Shown one piece after another: positions 27,639 to 35,677 of a stretch of DNA of 51,694 bases. The stretch is from Desulfobacteraceae bacterium (GTDB lineage: Bacteria > Desulfobacterota > Desulfobacteria > Desulfobacterales > Desulfosalsimonadaceae). A program made the translations under genes and the position numbers. The notes beneath the pieces are model-generated. The model was given only the letters and a program-made list of their open reading frames with translations. It made no database searches and was not told the DNA's origin. The stretch is taken from the NCBI GenBank assembly GCA_011390465.1, contig JAABSH010000024.1, forward strand, positions 1 through 51,694. The letters run 5' to 3'. Numbering within the stretch: position 1 is the stretch's first letter; each line of letters starts with the position of its first letter.

Positions 27639-29606
27639 CTACTTTTCCGCCATGATCTGGTGCACCTTTGCCGCCAGCGCATTGATGGAAAAAGGTTTCT
27701 GAAGGAACTGAATCCCATGATCCAGCACGTTGTGGTGGGCAATAACATCGGACGTATAGCCGGATACGAAAAGGCATTTCAGACCGGGGTTGATCCGGCG
27801 AATTTTTTCCGCAAGCTCCCGGCCGTTCATCTCCGGCATGACCACATCCGTGATCAACAGCTTTATTTCATCATTGCGTGCGGCAACCTGGCGAAGGGCC
27901 TCCCCCGGTGTGGCCGCCGCCGCCACATTGTATCCCAGCCTTTCAAGGATTTCCCGGCCCACATCCAGAATGACAGCTTCATCTTCCACCAACAGCACGG
28001 TCTCGCCCCTGCCCCGGGGGGGATTATCTGTTTTCGAAGCTCCGGTTCCGGGAGTCTTTTCCGCGTCACCGGAAAACCGGGGCAGATAAATCTCCATGGT
28101 GGCGCCGTTGCCCGGTTCCGTGCGCACGTTCACAAAGCCCTCGTTCTGCCGGACGATGCCGTACACCGTTGCCAGGCCCAGCCCGCTGCCCCCGCGCGCC
28201 TGCCTGGTGGTATAAAACGGTTCAAAAATATAGGCGACCATATCCTGGTCCATGCCGCATCCGTCATCACTGACCGCCAGCAGGACGTATTCTCCGGGAT
28301 GACAATTTGGATGGGCCGCGCACCAGGCATCGTCAAAGACAGCATTCCGGGCTTCAATGGCGATCCGGCCCGCAGCGGAAATCGCATCCCGGGCATTGAC
28401 ACACAGATTGACCAGCACCTGATCGATCTGGGAGGGATCCATTTTCACGGGCCACAGACCGGCTTCGGGCGTCCAGTCAAGAGCAATATTTTCACCGATC
28501 AGCCGCCGCAGCATACCAAGCATATTCCCCACATTCTTGTTTAAATCCAGCACCGCGGGCGCCACCGTCTGTTTCCGGGCAAATGCCAGAAGCTGCCGAA
28601 CAAGGTCCGCGCTACGAAGCGCGGATTCCTTAATGACTTTAAGGCCCGCATAGATGGAGTCCGAAGGGTAACAATCCCGCATGGCCAATTCCGCCTGACC
28701 GAGAATGGCGGACAGCATGTTATTGAAATCATGGGCCACGCCCCCGGCCAGCCGCCCGATGGATTCCATCTTCCGGGCCTGATAGAGTTGCGCCTGGAGC
28801 ATTTCTTTTTCCGCTGCGGTCTGTTTGTGCTTGGTCACATCAATTCCCAGACCGATCATGTATTGGTTGCCTTCCAGAGTTACCTTCCGGCCAGTAAAAA
28901 AATACGGGATCTCGCAGCCGTCTTTTCTCAGCAGCGGCACTTCGGCAAAGGACTCCCCTTCGGTAAATACCATCTCCATGCGGGACATGATATAAGGCTT
29001 GTGGGCTTCTGTAAAAAATTCAAGGACATCGATGCCCTTTAACTCCTCCGGGGGGTACGCGGTGTCCTGTTCCAGCCGTTTGTTCCAGCGCACCAGCCGG
29101 TTGGTGTCATCATACATATAAAAAATGCCAGGCAGGGAGTTGATGATGTCTTCCGTAAACACCATTTCCCGGCGCACCGCCTTTTCCGACTGCCGCAGGG
29201 CCGCTTCTGCCTGCTTTCGTTCCGTGATATCGATGGTAATGCCCAGAATATGGCTGTCCGGCAGCATCCGGAACCGATTTTCAACGAAAATAAAGGAGCC
29301 GTCCCGGCGGCGCAGGCGGCGCTCCCGCTTCAAGACACCTCCCCGGCGCAATTCTTCCAAGGGTATGGCTTCTATGGCCAGATCATCGGGGTGGACCAGA
29401 TCCGCCATGGTCATCCCGCGAAACTCCGTGTTGGAATACCCCATAAGCGCGATGCCCTGCGCATTCACGGCAATCAGGGAGCCGTTTAAATCGGCAATGA
29501 ACATGGGTTCGGGGGATTTTTCAAACAACGCCCGAAAAAATTCCATTGAATCCGGCAGGTTTCCGGAGGTTTCCGATGGGTGCGAAGTTGTCGAATCTGA
29601 CATCAA
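27639..29606 (-). CDS. Hybrid sensor histidine kinase (PAS-PAS-HisKA-HATPase-REC)
   Basis: The 655-residue cytoplasmic sensor has no transmembrane helix. Two PAS domains lie at about residues 23-130 (EPMFIADLNGSLIAVNAQGI, ending ITIDITERK) and 150-262 (ending IGLGIDVTKHK). The phosphoacceptor is His292 in GGVAHDFNNML. The ATPase domain shows NLCVNARDA, DDGCGM and GGSGLGLATVYGIV. A C-terminal receiver spans about 537-655 with phosphoacceptor Asp587 in LITDVVMPEMNG and KPFS near the end. Autophosphorylation followed by transfer to its own receiver is expected. The output partner and signal are unknown. It is monocistronic, with divergent and convergent neighbours. Confidence 0.92.
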   Translation of the reverse strand: MMSDSTTSHPSETSGNLPDSMEFFRALFEKSPEPMFIADLNGSLIAVNAQGIALMGYSNTEFRGMTMADLVHPDDLAIEAIPLEELRRGGVLKRERRLRRRDGSFIFVENRFRMLPDSHILGITIDITERKQAEAALRQSEKAVRREMVFTEDIINSLPGIFYMYDDTNRLVRWNKRLEQDTAYPPEELKGIDVLEFFTEAHKPYIMSRMEMVFTEGESFAEVPLLRKDGCEIPYFFTGRKVTLEGNQYMIGLGIDVTKHKQTAAEKEMLQAQLYQARKMESIGRLAGGVAHDFNNMLSAILGQAELAMRDCYPSDSIYAGLKVIKESALRSADLVRQLLAFARKQTVAPAVLDLNKNVGNMLGMLRRLIGENIALDWTPEAGLWPVKMDPSQIDQVLVNLCVNARDAISAAGRIAIEARNAVFDDAWCAAHPNCHPGEYVLLAVSDDGCGMDQDMVAYIFEPFYTTRQARGGSGLGLATVYGIVRQNEGFVNVRTEPGNGATMEIYLPRFSGDAEKTPGTGASKTDNPPRGRGETVLLVEDEAVILDVGREILERLGYNVAAAATPGEALRQVAARNDEIKLLITDVVMPEMNGRELAEKIRRINPGLKCLFVSGYTSDVIAHHNVLDHGIQFLQKPFSINALAAKVHQIMAEK

Positions 29607-29753
29607 GAGCTCTCTTGTCTGTGTGGGAATGGCATTTCACGGGCATTCAAAAAAAATACCCGCCAGAGGAAACCAATCATTTGAAAAATATCACAAAATC
29701 CGGCAGATTGATATTTATTTTTCTGATAATCTTTTCTCAAAAAGGAACCGATC

Positions 29754-30176
29754 ATGAACATCCAATTTCTGGAACGGGGTTTTTTTCAGCGGGTTTTCGG
29801 CATTCCCGCCACACCCAAACCCCAAGCCCCGGACGGCTGGACCTATGCGGACGGAAAACTCACCATTGACCTGAAAAAAGCAAAAGAACTGAAAAAACCC
29901 GGCGGCGCGCTGCGATTTGAAGGGGGCAACCTTCCGGAACGGGTGCTGGTGGTGTTTGGAAAGGATAAAAAATACCGGGCCTACCAGAACCGGTGCACCC
30001 ATATCGGCCACCGCCGACTGGACCCGGTGCCGGGCACCGGCACGGTGCAGTGCTGCAGCATCAGCAAATCCACCTATGATGCGGACGGCAACAACATCTA
30101 CGGTCCGGCACCCGGGCCGGTTGCCACTTACCCGGTCGAACTGAAAGGCAATCAGCTGACGCTCACCCTGTCCTGA
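29754..30176 (+). CDS. Rieske-fold protein lacking one His ligand
   Basis: The 140-residue protein has Rieske-type landmarks: box I CTHIGH, a spacer RRLDPVPGTGTVQ, and a tail with GPAPGPVATYPVE like the GPA--PL of Rieske ferredoxins. In box II, however, the expected C-x-x-H-G-S is CCSISKS, with Ser in place of the second His ligand. A normal 2Cys-2His cluster therefore cannot form, unless Ser or another residue substitutes. No frameshift explains it, as the flanking residues are in register. No signal peptide is seen, so it is probably cytoplasmic. A Shine-Dalgarno AAAAAGGAA precedes the ATG. Its 3' end overlaps that of the convergent helicase gene by 25 bases. Confidence 0.7.
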   Translation: MNIQFLERGFFQRVFGIPATPKPQAPDGWTYADGKLTIDLKKAKELKKPGGALRFEGGNLPERVLVVFGKDKKYRAYQNRCTHIGHRRLDPVPGTGTVQCCSISKSTYDADGNNIYGPAPGPVATYPVELKGNQLTLTLS

Positions 30177-33100
30177 TCCGGCAGGGAGATAAGATCAATC
30201 AATTCCTCACGGGAAAAGGTCTTCAGGGTACCGGCGTCGTCTTCCGTGATGACATCGGCCATGAGTTTTCTTTTGCGTTCAATAATGGTGGAAATTTTTT
30301 CTTCAAGGGTCCCTTCGGTGACCAGTTTGAACACCTGAACGCCCCGGGTCTGGCCGATGCGGTGGACCCGGTCCGTGGCCTGGTCTTCTTTTGCCGCGTT
30401 CCACCACCGGTCGTAATGGATCACCACGGACCCGCCGATGAGATCAATGCCGCTGCCCCCGGCTTTCAGGCTGCCCACAAAAACCCGGCAATTGTCGTCT
30501 TCATTGAACCGGTCAATCTCCTGCCGCCGGTTCCGGGTGCTGCCGGTAATGCCGGCAGCACCAATGCCGTTTTCCGCCAGGTACTGATTAATGATGTTGA
30601 TCATTTTCACAAACTGAGAAAACACCACGACCTTTTGACCGTTTTCCAGGCAGGCGGTGAGCAGTTCCGTAAAAAGCTCCCACTTGCCGGAATCCAGGGT
30701 GCCGGTGACCGGATCAACCCCGTCTTTGGAAACAGATGCCGGATGATTGCAGATCTGTTTTAAAAGGGTGAGCAGGGAAAAAATATGAATGTAGGGAATG
30801 GCTTCATCTTCATGTTCCAGGGCGCGCAGCAGACGCGTCCGGCGGGCATCTATCGCCTCCCGATACAGCCGGACCTGGGTTTCCGTAAGCCGGCAGAACC
30901 GGATGTCTTCAATTTTTTCCGGCAGCTCGGAGAGCACTTTTTCCTTGGTCCGGCGCAGGGTAAAGGGCCGGACCAGCTGTTTTAATTCCCCCCGCCGGTT
31001 GACGCCTTCGGATTCATAGCGCCGGGCAAAAAATCCATCAGTTCCCAGATATCCCGGAACCGAGAGATCCATCAGGGATTTTAAATCCTTTAACCGATTT
31101 TCAACCGGGGTGCCGGTGACCGCCACCTTCATTTTTGCCGGCACAACAGTCGCGGCCTGGTAGCTTTTGGTTTCCGGGTTTTTAATATACTGGGCCTCGT
31201 CAAAGGCCGCCAGGCTGAATTTCATCTTTGACAGCGGATGAAGATCATTGGTCAATACCCCGTAGGAGGTGATCACCACCCGGCCGGGCCGCTGCTTAGC
31301 GGTTAAATGCCGGTCCGGGCCGTGATAGACAACCGGCTCCAGGGCCGGAGCATATTCCAGTATTTTCCGGTGCCAGTGGGACAGCACCGTGGTGGGACAG
31401 ACCACCAGAAACGGCGCCGTTTCCTTTTTCACGGTTTTCAGCCAGACCATGACTCCCATGATCTGATGGGTTTTGCCCAGCCCCATGTCATCGCACAGCA
31501 GGCCACCCAGGTGGTTTTCATATAAAAACATCAGCCATTCCAAGCCTTTTTGCTGATAATCGCGCAGCACACTGGAAAATCCAGGCAGCGCGGCCACCCG
31601 TTCCGGCGGCCGCATTTCCAGAAATCCGGCCAGGCCAGGCCAGGAATCGGACTGGGAACCAGCCGGCTCCCGGTCGCATTCCTGGGCTTCGCTGTTATGG
31701 TTTTTCGTATTCTGGAGGCTATTTTTTATTTGAAGCGGCTTGCCAAACCCGGCCTGAAGCCGCAGCAGACCGGCCCGGGACATCCGAATCCGGCCGTCCG
31801 GACCCGCCAGCTGCTCTGCCACGGCGGTATCGGTTCCCATAAGCACTGTATCCAGATCCACGGCCCGGGTATCCACCCATCCGCCGGGAACCGATACATA
31901 GCGGTTTCCGGATACCTTTGCCTTGTAAATCTCGGCAAGAGACACGGTGGCGTTTTCACCGAACCCGTAATCAACCGACAGCCAGCACCAATCGCGGTCT
32001 TCAGCGTCCGGAGAAATGATCATGCGGCTGGGTTGCGTGAAAATAGCCAGTTTCCGGACCGTTTCATCAATAATATTGGGCGGCGCAAAAAATTCTTCGA
32101 TATTGTCCAGAATCCGGGGAATGCGCTCGGGCCGGAGCCGCTTGCGGTATTGGCCGGAAAAGGATTTCCACAGCCTGTCCGGCTTTCGCCAGGTGGCGAT
32201 CACATGATGGGCCGGCACATACACCCCGTCTGAATACCAGAAATGTTTCAGCTTGCGCCGTTCCACTGTGTATGTGCCGCCGTCCGGCAGATGAACGAGC
32301 AGGAAAAGGGTGGCAGTTAAGGTATTGTCATCTTCTGCAATCACCTTGACAATGGATTCCAGAGCCTTGGGGGCGAGGGTCACCGGGCTTTTCCAAAAAG
32401 GATGGGGCTGAAGATGCCGGACAGCGGACATGACCTTTTCCCGGGGCACAAACAGCTCAAAAACCGGGCCGTTGCCGGTGCGGCAGATGACCCTGAACCC
32501 GCCATCTTTTTCAATCCGAGCGTCCAGTTCAAACGCCTCTTCCGCCGCCAGATAATGGCAGTGACGGGCCAGCTGGTACCAGAAACCGGATTCCAGGGCC
32601 TGGCGGCGGCTTTTGAGATTTTTATCATTTAAAACGGTTTCAGAAAGGGTTCGGGTTCGGCCGGCCAGCATATCAAGCACACGGCCCCTGTGAAACGGAC
32701 GGTTGTCCGGGGAGATGAGATTTGTATGTTCCAGAAACAGGGCATTGACGTCACTATCCGAATCATCGCCCGCCAGCGTGCCGGCATCATAGGCCAGCAG
32801 CTTTTCATCATTGCTGAACACCGCTAACATCCCGGGGGCGTCCGGTCCTTTCACTGCCGCCGGACAGCTCAGGGAGCCCGAATCCTTCGGCCAGAACCCG
32901 TTTACCATCTCCGCCAGCCGGTACCAGGAAGAATTGCGAAATGCCGCATCAAACTGAATCTGTTTCGCGTCCTGATTGACCACGGCCAAAACACCGGACA
33001 GGATATTTTTGTGGGGACAGTCGCTTTTCTTTTGATAGGCCCGGCAGTTGCAGGAAAGAGACGTATAATTGGATGCCTTGTCCACCACCAGAATGGCCAG

Positions 33101-33217
33101 CCCCGGATCCGGATCCGAGGACTCCGGCACCAGCGCCATGCTGTTTCGATGACATTCAATGCGCTGGCGGGGCAGATCTTCAGGCAGTAATTTGTAAATA
33201 TCGATATGATCCATCAT
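30152..33217 (-). CDS. SWIM zinc-finger SNF2-family DEAD/DEAH-box helicase
   Basis: The 1,021-residue protein begins with a SWIM zinc finger near residues 53-82 (SCNCRAYQKKSDCPHKN, the CxC...CxH pattern), followed by a long middle region. The SNF2 ATPase core occupies about the last 470 residues: Walker A DDMGLGKT with Lys582, DEAQYIKN near 673 as the Walker B box, VTGTPVENRL (motif III), VVFSQFVKMI, and GGSGIDLIGGS with DRVHRIGQ (motifs V and VI). Bacterial members of this family are ATP-driven double-stranded DNA translocases or remodelers linked to RNA polymerase recycling or defence. The exact role is unknown, and no defence genes flank it. The neighbouring vapBC pair is divergent. Confidence 0.9.
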   Translation of the reverse strand: MMDHIDIYKLLPEDLPRQRIECHRNSMALVPESSDPDPGLAILVVDKASNYTSLSCNCRAYQKKSDCPHKNILSGVLAVVNQDAKQIQFDAAFRNSSWYRLAEMVNGFWPKDSGSLSCPAAVKGPDAPGMLAVFSNDEKLLAYDAGTLAGDDSDSDVNALFLEHTNLISPDNRPFHRGRVLDMLAGRTRTLSETVLNDKNLKSRRQALESGFWYQLARHCHYLAAEEAFELDARIEKDGGFRVICRTGNGPVFELFVPREKVMSAVRHLQPHPFWKSPVTLAPKALESIVKVIAEDDNTLTATLFLLVHLPDGGTYTVERRKLKHFWYSDGVYVPAHHVIATWRKPDRLWKSFSGQYRKRLRPERIPRILDNIEEFFAPPNIIDETVRKLAIFTQPSRMIISPDAEDRDWCWLSVDYGFGENATVSLAEIYKAKVSGNRYVSVPGGWVDTRAVDLDTVLMGTDTAVAEQLAGPDGRIRMSRAGLLRLQAGFGKPLQIKNSLQNTKNHNSEAQECDREPAGSQSDSWPGLAGFLEMRPPERVAALPGFSSVLRDYQQKGLEWLMFLYENHLGGLLCDDMGLGKTHQIMGVMVWLKTVKKETAPFLVVCPTTVLSHWHRKILEYAPALEPVVYHGPDRHLTAKQRPGRVVITSYGVLTNDLHPLSKMKFSLAAFDEAQYIKNPETKSYQAATVVPAKMKVAVTGTPVENRLKDLKSLMDLSVPGYLGTDGFFARRYESEGVNRRGELKQLVRPFTLRRTKEKVLSELPEKIEDIRFCRLTETQVRLYREAIDARRTRLLRALEHEDEAIPYIHIFSLLTLLKQICNHPASVSKDGVDPVTGTLDSGKWELFTELLTACLENGQKVVVFSQFVKMINIINQYLAENGIGAAGITGSTRNRRQEIDRFNEDDNCRVFVGSLKAGGSGIDLIGGSVVIHYDRWWNAAKEDQATDRVHRIGQTRGVQVFKLVTEGTLEEKISTIIERKRKLMADVITEDDAGTLKTFSREELIDLISLPDQDRVSVS

Positions 33218-33322
33218 TTCTCAAAAAATCATTAAAAGCAGCGGCCGACACCGTGAGCGCCGGTCCAATAGAACAAAACAACGACGTGCTGCATCAGAAA
33301 ATTTATGTTTGCGCTTTTTTCT

Positions 33323-33354
33323 TACACATGTTAAGTTTAATTTCAATGTGTAAA
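33323..33354. promoter_or_regulatory. Probable VapBC operator
   Basis: Perfect 8-base arms TTACACAT (33323-33330) and ATGTGTAA (33347-33354), separated by 16 bases, lie 36 bases before the vapB ATG. They are flanked by T- and A-tracts that extend the symmetry. Type II antitoxins commonly repress their own promoter at such palindromes; the assignment here is by position. Confidence 0.5.
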
Positions 33355-33389
33355 AAATATTTTTTCATCCCGGAACATGGAAAATCCTA

Positions 33390-33590
33390 ATGGCGACCAA
33401 TCTGGCAATCAACGATGACTTAATCAAAGAAGCCCTTTTGCTTGGGCAGCAGAAGACCAAAAAAGCAGTGGTCAATGAAGCACTGACCGAATACATCCAG
33501 CGCCGCAAACAGATCGAAATTTTAAAATTATTTGGTAAAATCGATTATGCGACAAGTTATGACTACAAAAAGCAGCGCGCTGAAAAATGA
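33390..33590 (+). CDS. vapB: VapB-type antitoxin
   Basis: The 66-residue protein starts ATNLAINDDLIKEALLLG and continues KTKKAVVNEALTEYIQRRKQ, the ribbon-helix-helix-like N-terminus of the VapB (DUF2191) family. Its C-terminal tail (LFGKIDYATSYDYKKQRAEK) would wrap around and block the toxin. The stop codon overlaps the toxin start (ATGA, 33587-33590), typical of a translationally coupled toxin-antitoxin pair. The dimer probably binds the palindrome upstream. Confidence 0.88.
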   Translation: MATNLAINDDLIKEALLLGQQKTKKAVVNEALTEYIQRRKQIEILKLFGKIDYATSYDYKKQRAEK

Positions 33591-34012
33591 AAGTGCTGGT
33601 GGATACCTGCATCTGGTCGCTGGCGCTTCGCCGCCGGCCGGATTTTACGCCCACGCCGGAAGTTCTCGAACTGGAAGAGCTGATTAGGGAAGTGCGCGTC
33701 CAGATCATCGGTCCTGTGCGTCAGGAAATCCTGTCCGGCATCAAAAATCGGGAGCAATTTGACAAACTTAAAAAAATTCTGGCGGCATTTCCGGATTTGC
33801 CCGTATCCACCAATGATTACGAAATGGCCGCAGCGTATTTTAACATCGCCCAAAGCAAGGGGATCCAGGGATCAAATACGGATTTTCTGATCTGCGCGGT
33901 AGCGGCCAGTCACCATATCCCTATCTTTTCCGCAGATAAAGATTTTCAGCATTATCAACATCACCTGCCGATTTCCCTTTATATCCCAAGGCACAGACCG
34001 AACAAGGAATAA
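33587..34012 (+). CDS. vapC: VapC-type PIN-domain ribonuclease toxin
   Basis: The 141-residue PIN-domain protein carries the expected acidic residues: Asp6 in VDTCIWS, Glu in RQEILSGI, Asp in NTDFLICAVA, and Asp residues in FSADKDF. These coordinate Mg2+ or Mn2+ for RNA cleavage, and VapC enzymes usually cut tRNA or rRNA loops. Length and order of motifs are complete, so it is probably active when not bound by VapB. Its start overlaps the vapB stop. A PAP2 phosphatase gene converges on its 3' end. Confidence 0.9.
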   Translation: MKVLVDTCIWSLALRRRPDFTPTPEVLELEELIREVRVQIIGPVRQEILSGIKNREQFDKLKKILAAFPDLPVSTNDYEMAAAYFNIAQSKGIQGSNTDFLICAVAASHHIPIFSADKDFQHYQHHLPISLYIPRHRPNKE

Positions 34013-34045
34013 GTGATTCCTAAAAGTGGACTTGGAACACCCCGT

Positions 34046-35062
34046 CTAAGCCGTGCTTTCGGTTCCGGGTATTCGCTTCATCAATCCCAGGCGGATATTG
34101 ATTTCCACGGCAGCCACAAAAAAAGCCGCCATGCCCGCAGCCAGCATCAGAAGGGTTGCGGCCGGCGGATGGGGCCGGGGCAGCAGCCTCACGGCCTGAT
34201 CAAAAACATACCGGGCCATCAGAAAGACCAGTGCGCTGATGCAGACCCGCATGATGCGCCGCAAAACCGGGCCCCCGTCATCCGGCAGGCCACGGGCCAG
34301 CACAATATAAAACCCCAGGTTCAGTCCCAAAAGCAGGGCTGGATACGCGGCACGTCCGGGCGCAACCAGTATGGCCAGCAGGGGAAGCCCGAACAAATAA
34401 GCCGGTAAAAAAAATTTCCCCGGTTTTAGCCAAGGCCTTTTTCCGGCGGGAACCAAAACCTGATGCATGGCCGGCAGTTTAACCATCACCGCATAAATCA
34501 CGAACACACAAGCCGCTCCCAGCAAGTACCCGCCCAGCACATCCGCGATAAAATGCCGGCCCAGATACAGCCGGGAAAAGGGAACCAAGAGCATCACCAG
34601 GCCGCAGGCCAGAATCACCGGTTTCCGGGGAAACAGCATGGCAAGCCCGCCGTACAGGGATACGGCCCCGCTGGTGTGGCCGGAAGGAAACCCAAATCTG
34701 CTGCCAAAATACCACCGGGCAAATTCAATGGCAGTCTTGTCCGGAAGTTGCCAGAAGGCCTCTGCGCCCGCGCCTTTGAACGGAGTCGGGGCAAGGTCTT
34801 TGCCAATGGCCCGGACGCCTGCGTCAATATGAAACGGCCGCGGCAGGGCAAAAAAATCCTTGGCCCAGATGGTGGCAACCGCAGCCCAGGTGACCATGTG
34901 CACCAGGACAAACCCTTTTCGCAGGTCCGTTCCGAAAAGCACCGCCCCCAGCACGAAAAAAGCCGTTTCCGGATCTCCCAACCGGGTAATAGCGATAAAG
35001 AAAAAATCCGTGAAATCATTTGAAAAGGATTGAAGAAACAGGATGGGTTCGGTTTGAAACAT
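34046..35062 (-). CDS. PAP2-family membrane phosphatase
   Basis: The 338-residue integral membrane protein shows the three phosphatase signatures of the PAP2 superfamily in order: KDFFALPRP (K-x6-RP), FPSGHTSG (PSGH) and SRLYLGRHFIADVLGG (SR-x5-H-x3-D). The catalytic His residues are in the second and third signatures. About eight hydrophobic segments extend beyond the signature region, longer than minimal PAP2 proteins. The family hydrolyses lipid phosphates such as undecaprenyl pyrophosphate or phosphatidic acid at the outer face of the inner membrane. The substrate cannot be told from the sequence. Confidence 0.88.
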   Translation of the reverse strand: MFQTEPILFLQSFSNDFTDFFFIAITRLGDPETAFFVLGAVLFGTDLRKGFVLVHMVTWAAVATIWAKDFFALPRPFHIDAGVRAIGKDLAPTPFKGAGAEAFWQLPDKTAIEFARWYFGSRFGFPSGHTSGAVSLYGGLAMLFPRKPVILACGLVMLLVPFSRLYLGRHFIADVLGGYLLGAACVFVIYAVMVKLPAMHQVLVPAGKRPWLKPGKFFLPAYLFGLPLLAILVAPGRAAYPALLLGLNLGFYIVLARGLPDDGGPVLRRIMRVCISALVFLMARYVFDQAVRLLPRPHPPAATLLMLAAGMAAFFVAAVEINIRLGLMKRIPGTESTA

Positions 35063-35161
35063 GGGTATCCTATTTTTTAATGACTTTTTAAATAGCTTTT
35101 GACGGCATTTTCGCCGCTGTATGAACCCATAAGAAATTCCTGTCCAACATATTTTTTATCC

Positions 35162-35219
35162 CGCGGAGACGCTGAGGCGCTGAGATTTTTTTCTCTGCGA
35201 GCTCTGCGCCTCTGCGCGA
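35162..35219. repeat. Imperfect palindrome of the GCTGAGGCGCTGAG type
   Basis: Left arm CGCGGAGACGCTGAGGCGCT and right arm CTCTGCGCCTCTGCGCG face each other around a T-rich centre. The sequence is a built-up tandem of GAGGCGCTGAG-like units. It looks like a dispersed intergenic repeat and not a terminator for a specific gene. Confidence 0.55.
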
Positions 35220-35305
35220 AATAAATTTTTTTTAAGATGCACTTGTTTGGAAACGATTGTGAAAAACTGATTTTTCTAATGTACCGTTTTTCATTCTCTT
35301 GCTAC

Positions 35306-35352
35306 AGGCTGAAGGAATTTGGGCCGAAGAACCGAAGGAGTTGATCATTTTT
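35306..35352 (+). repeat. Dispersed repeat, second copy
   Basis: AGGCTGAAGGAATTT, then GAAGAACC and TTGATCATTTTT, matches 27167-27121 on the other strand at 42 of 47 positions by direct comparison. Confidence 0.75.
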
Positions 35353-35458
35353 AATTTCTTCCCTTCAATCTTAAGTTTACTGATAAATATCGGTATGTTA
35401 CTATTTTTCCGGTCCCTTACTCGGCGATCCCGCGTCTTTACCACAAAAAACTTGTTTG

Positions 35459-35541
35459 AACCACAGAGAGCACTGAGATCTCAGAGAAAAAATCTCTATA
35501 TTTTTACCCTCAGCTCTGTGGCCTCCGTGTCCTCTGTGGTT
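35459..35541. repeat. Palindromic AACCACAGAG element
   Basis: Terminal perfect arms AACCACAGAG and CTCTGTGGTT enclose GAGATCTCAGAG and an AT-rich centre. A related element lies at 47582-47660. Confidence 0.65.
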
Positions 35542-35677
35542 AGAAAGGTTTTTACGGTCTTTCAAAGTTTGTTGGACAAAAAACACCAACCGCCGTTATA
35601 ATGCAATAAAATAAAACCGGAAGACAAGCCAAAACCGCTTATTGCAGGCACTGATACATTCAATAAAAAGGAAATCC

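Larger units (their letters stand above)
35063..35677. other. Repeat-filled intergenic region
   Basis: No gene is supported in this 615-base gap between divergent genes. It contains three unrelated palindromic or dispersed repeats (35162-35219, 35306-35352, 35459-35541). A Shine-Dalgarno AAAAAGGAA precedes the next gene. Confidence 0.6.

Noticed and set aside
35232-35589. Small open frames in the 35063-35677 gap
   Set aside because: They run across the dispersed palindromes on both strands, have no ribosome sites and no recognisable protein pattern.
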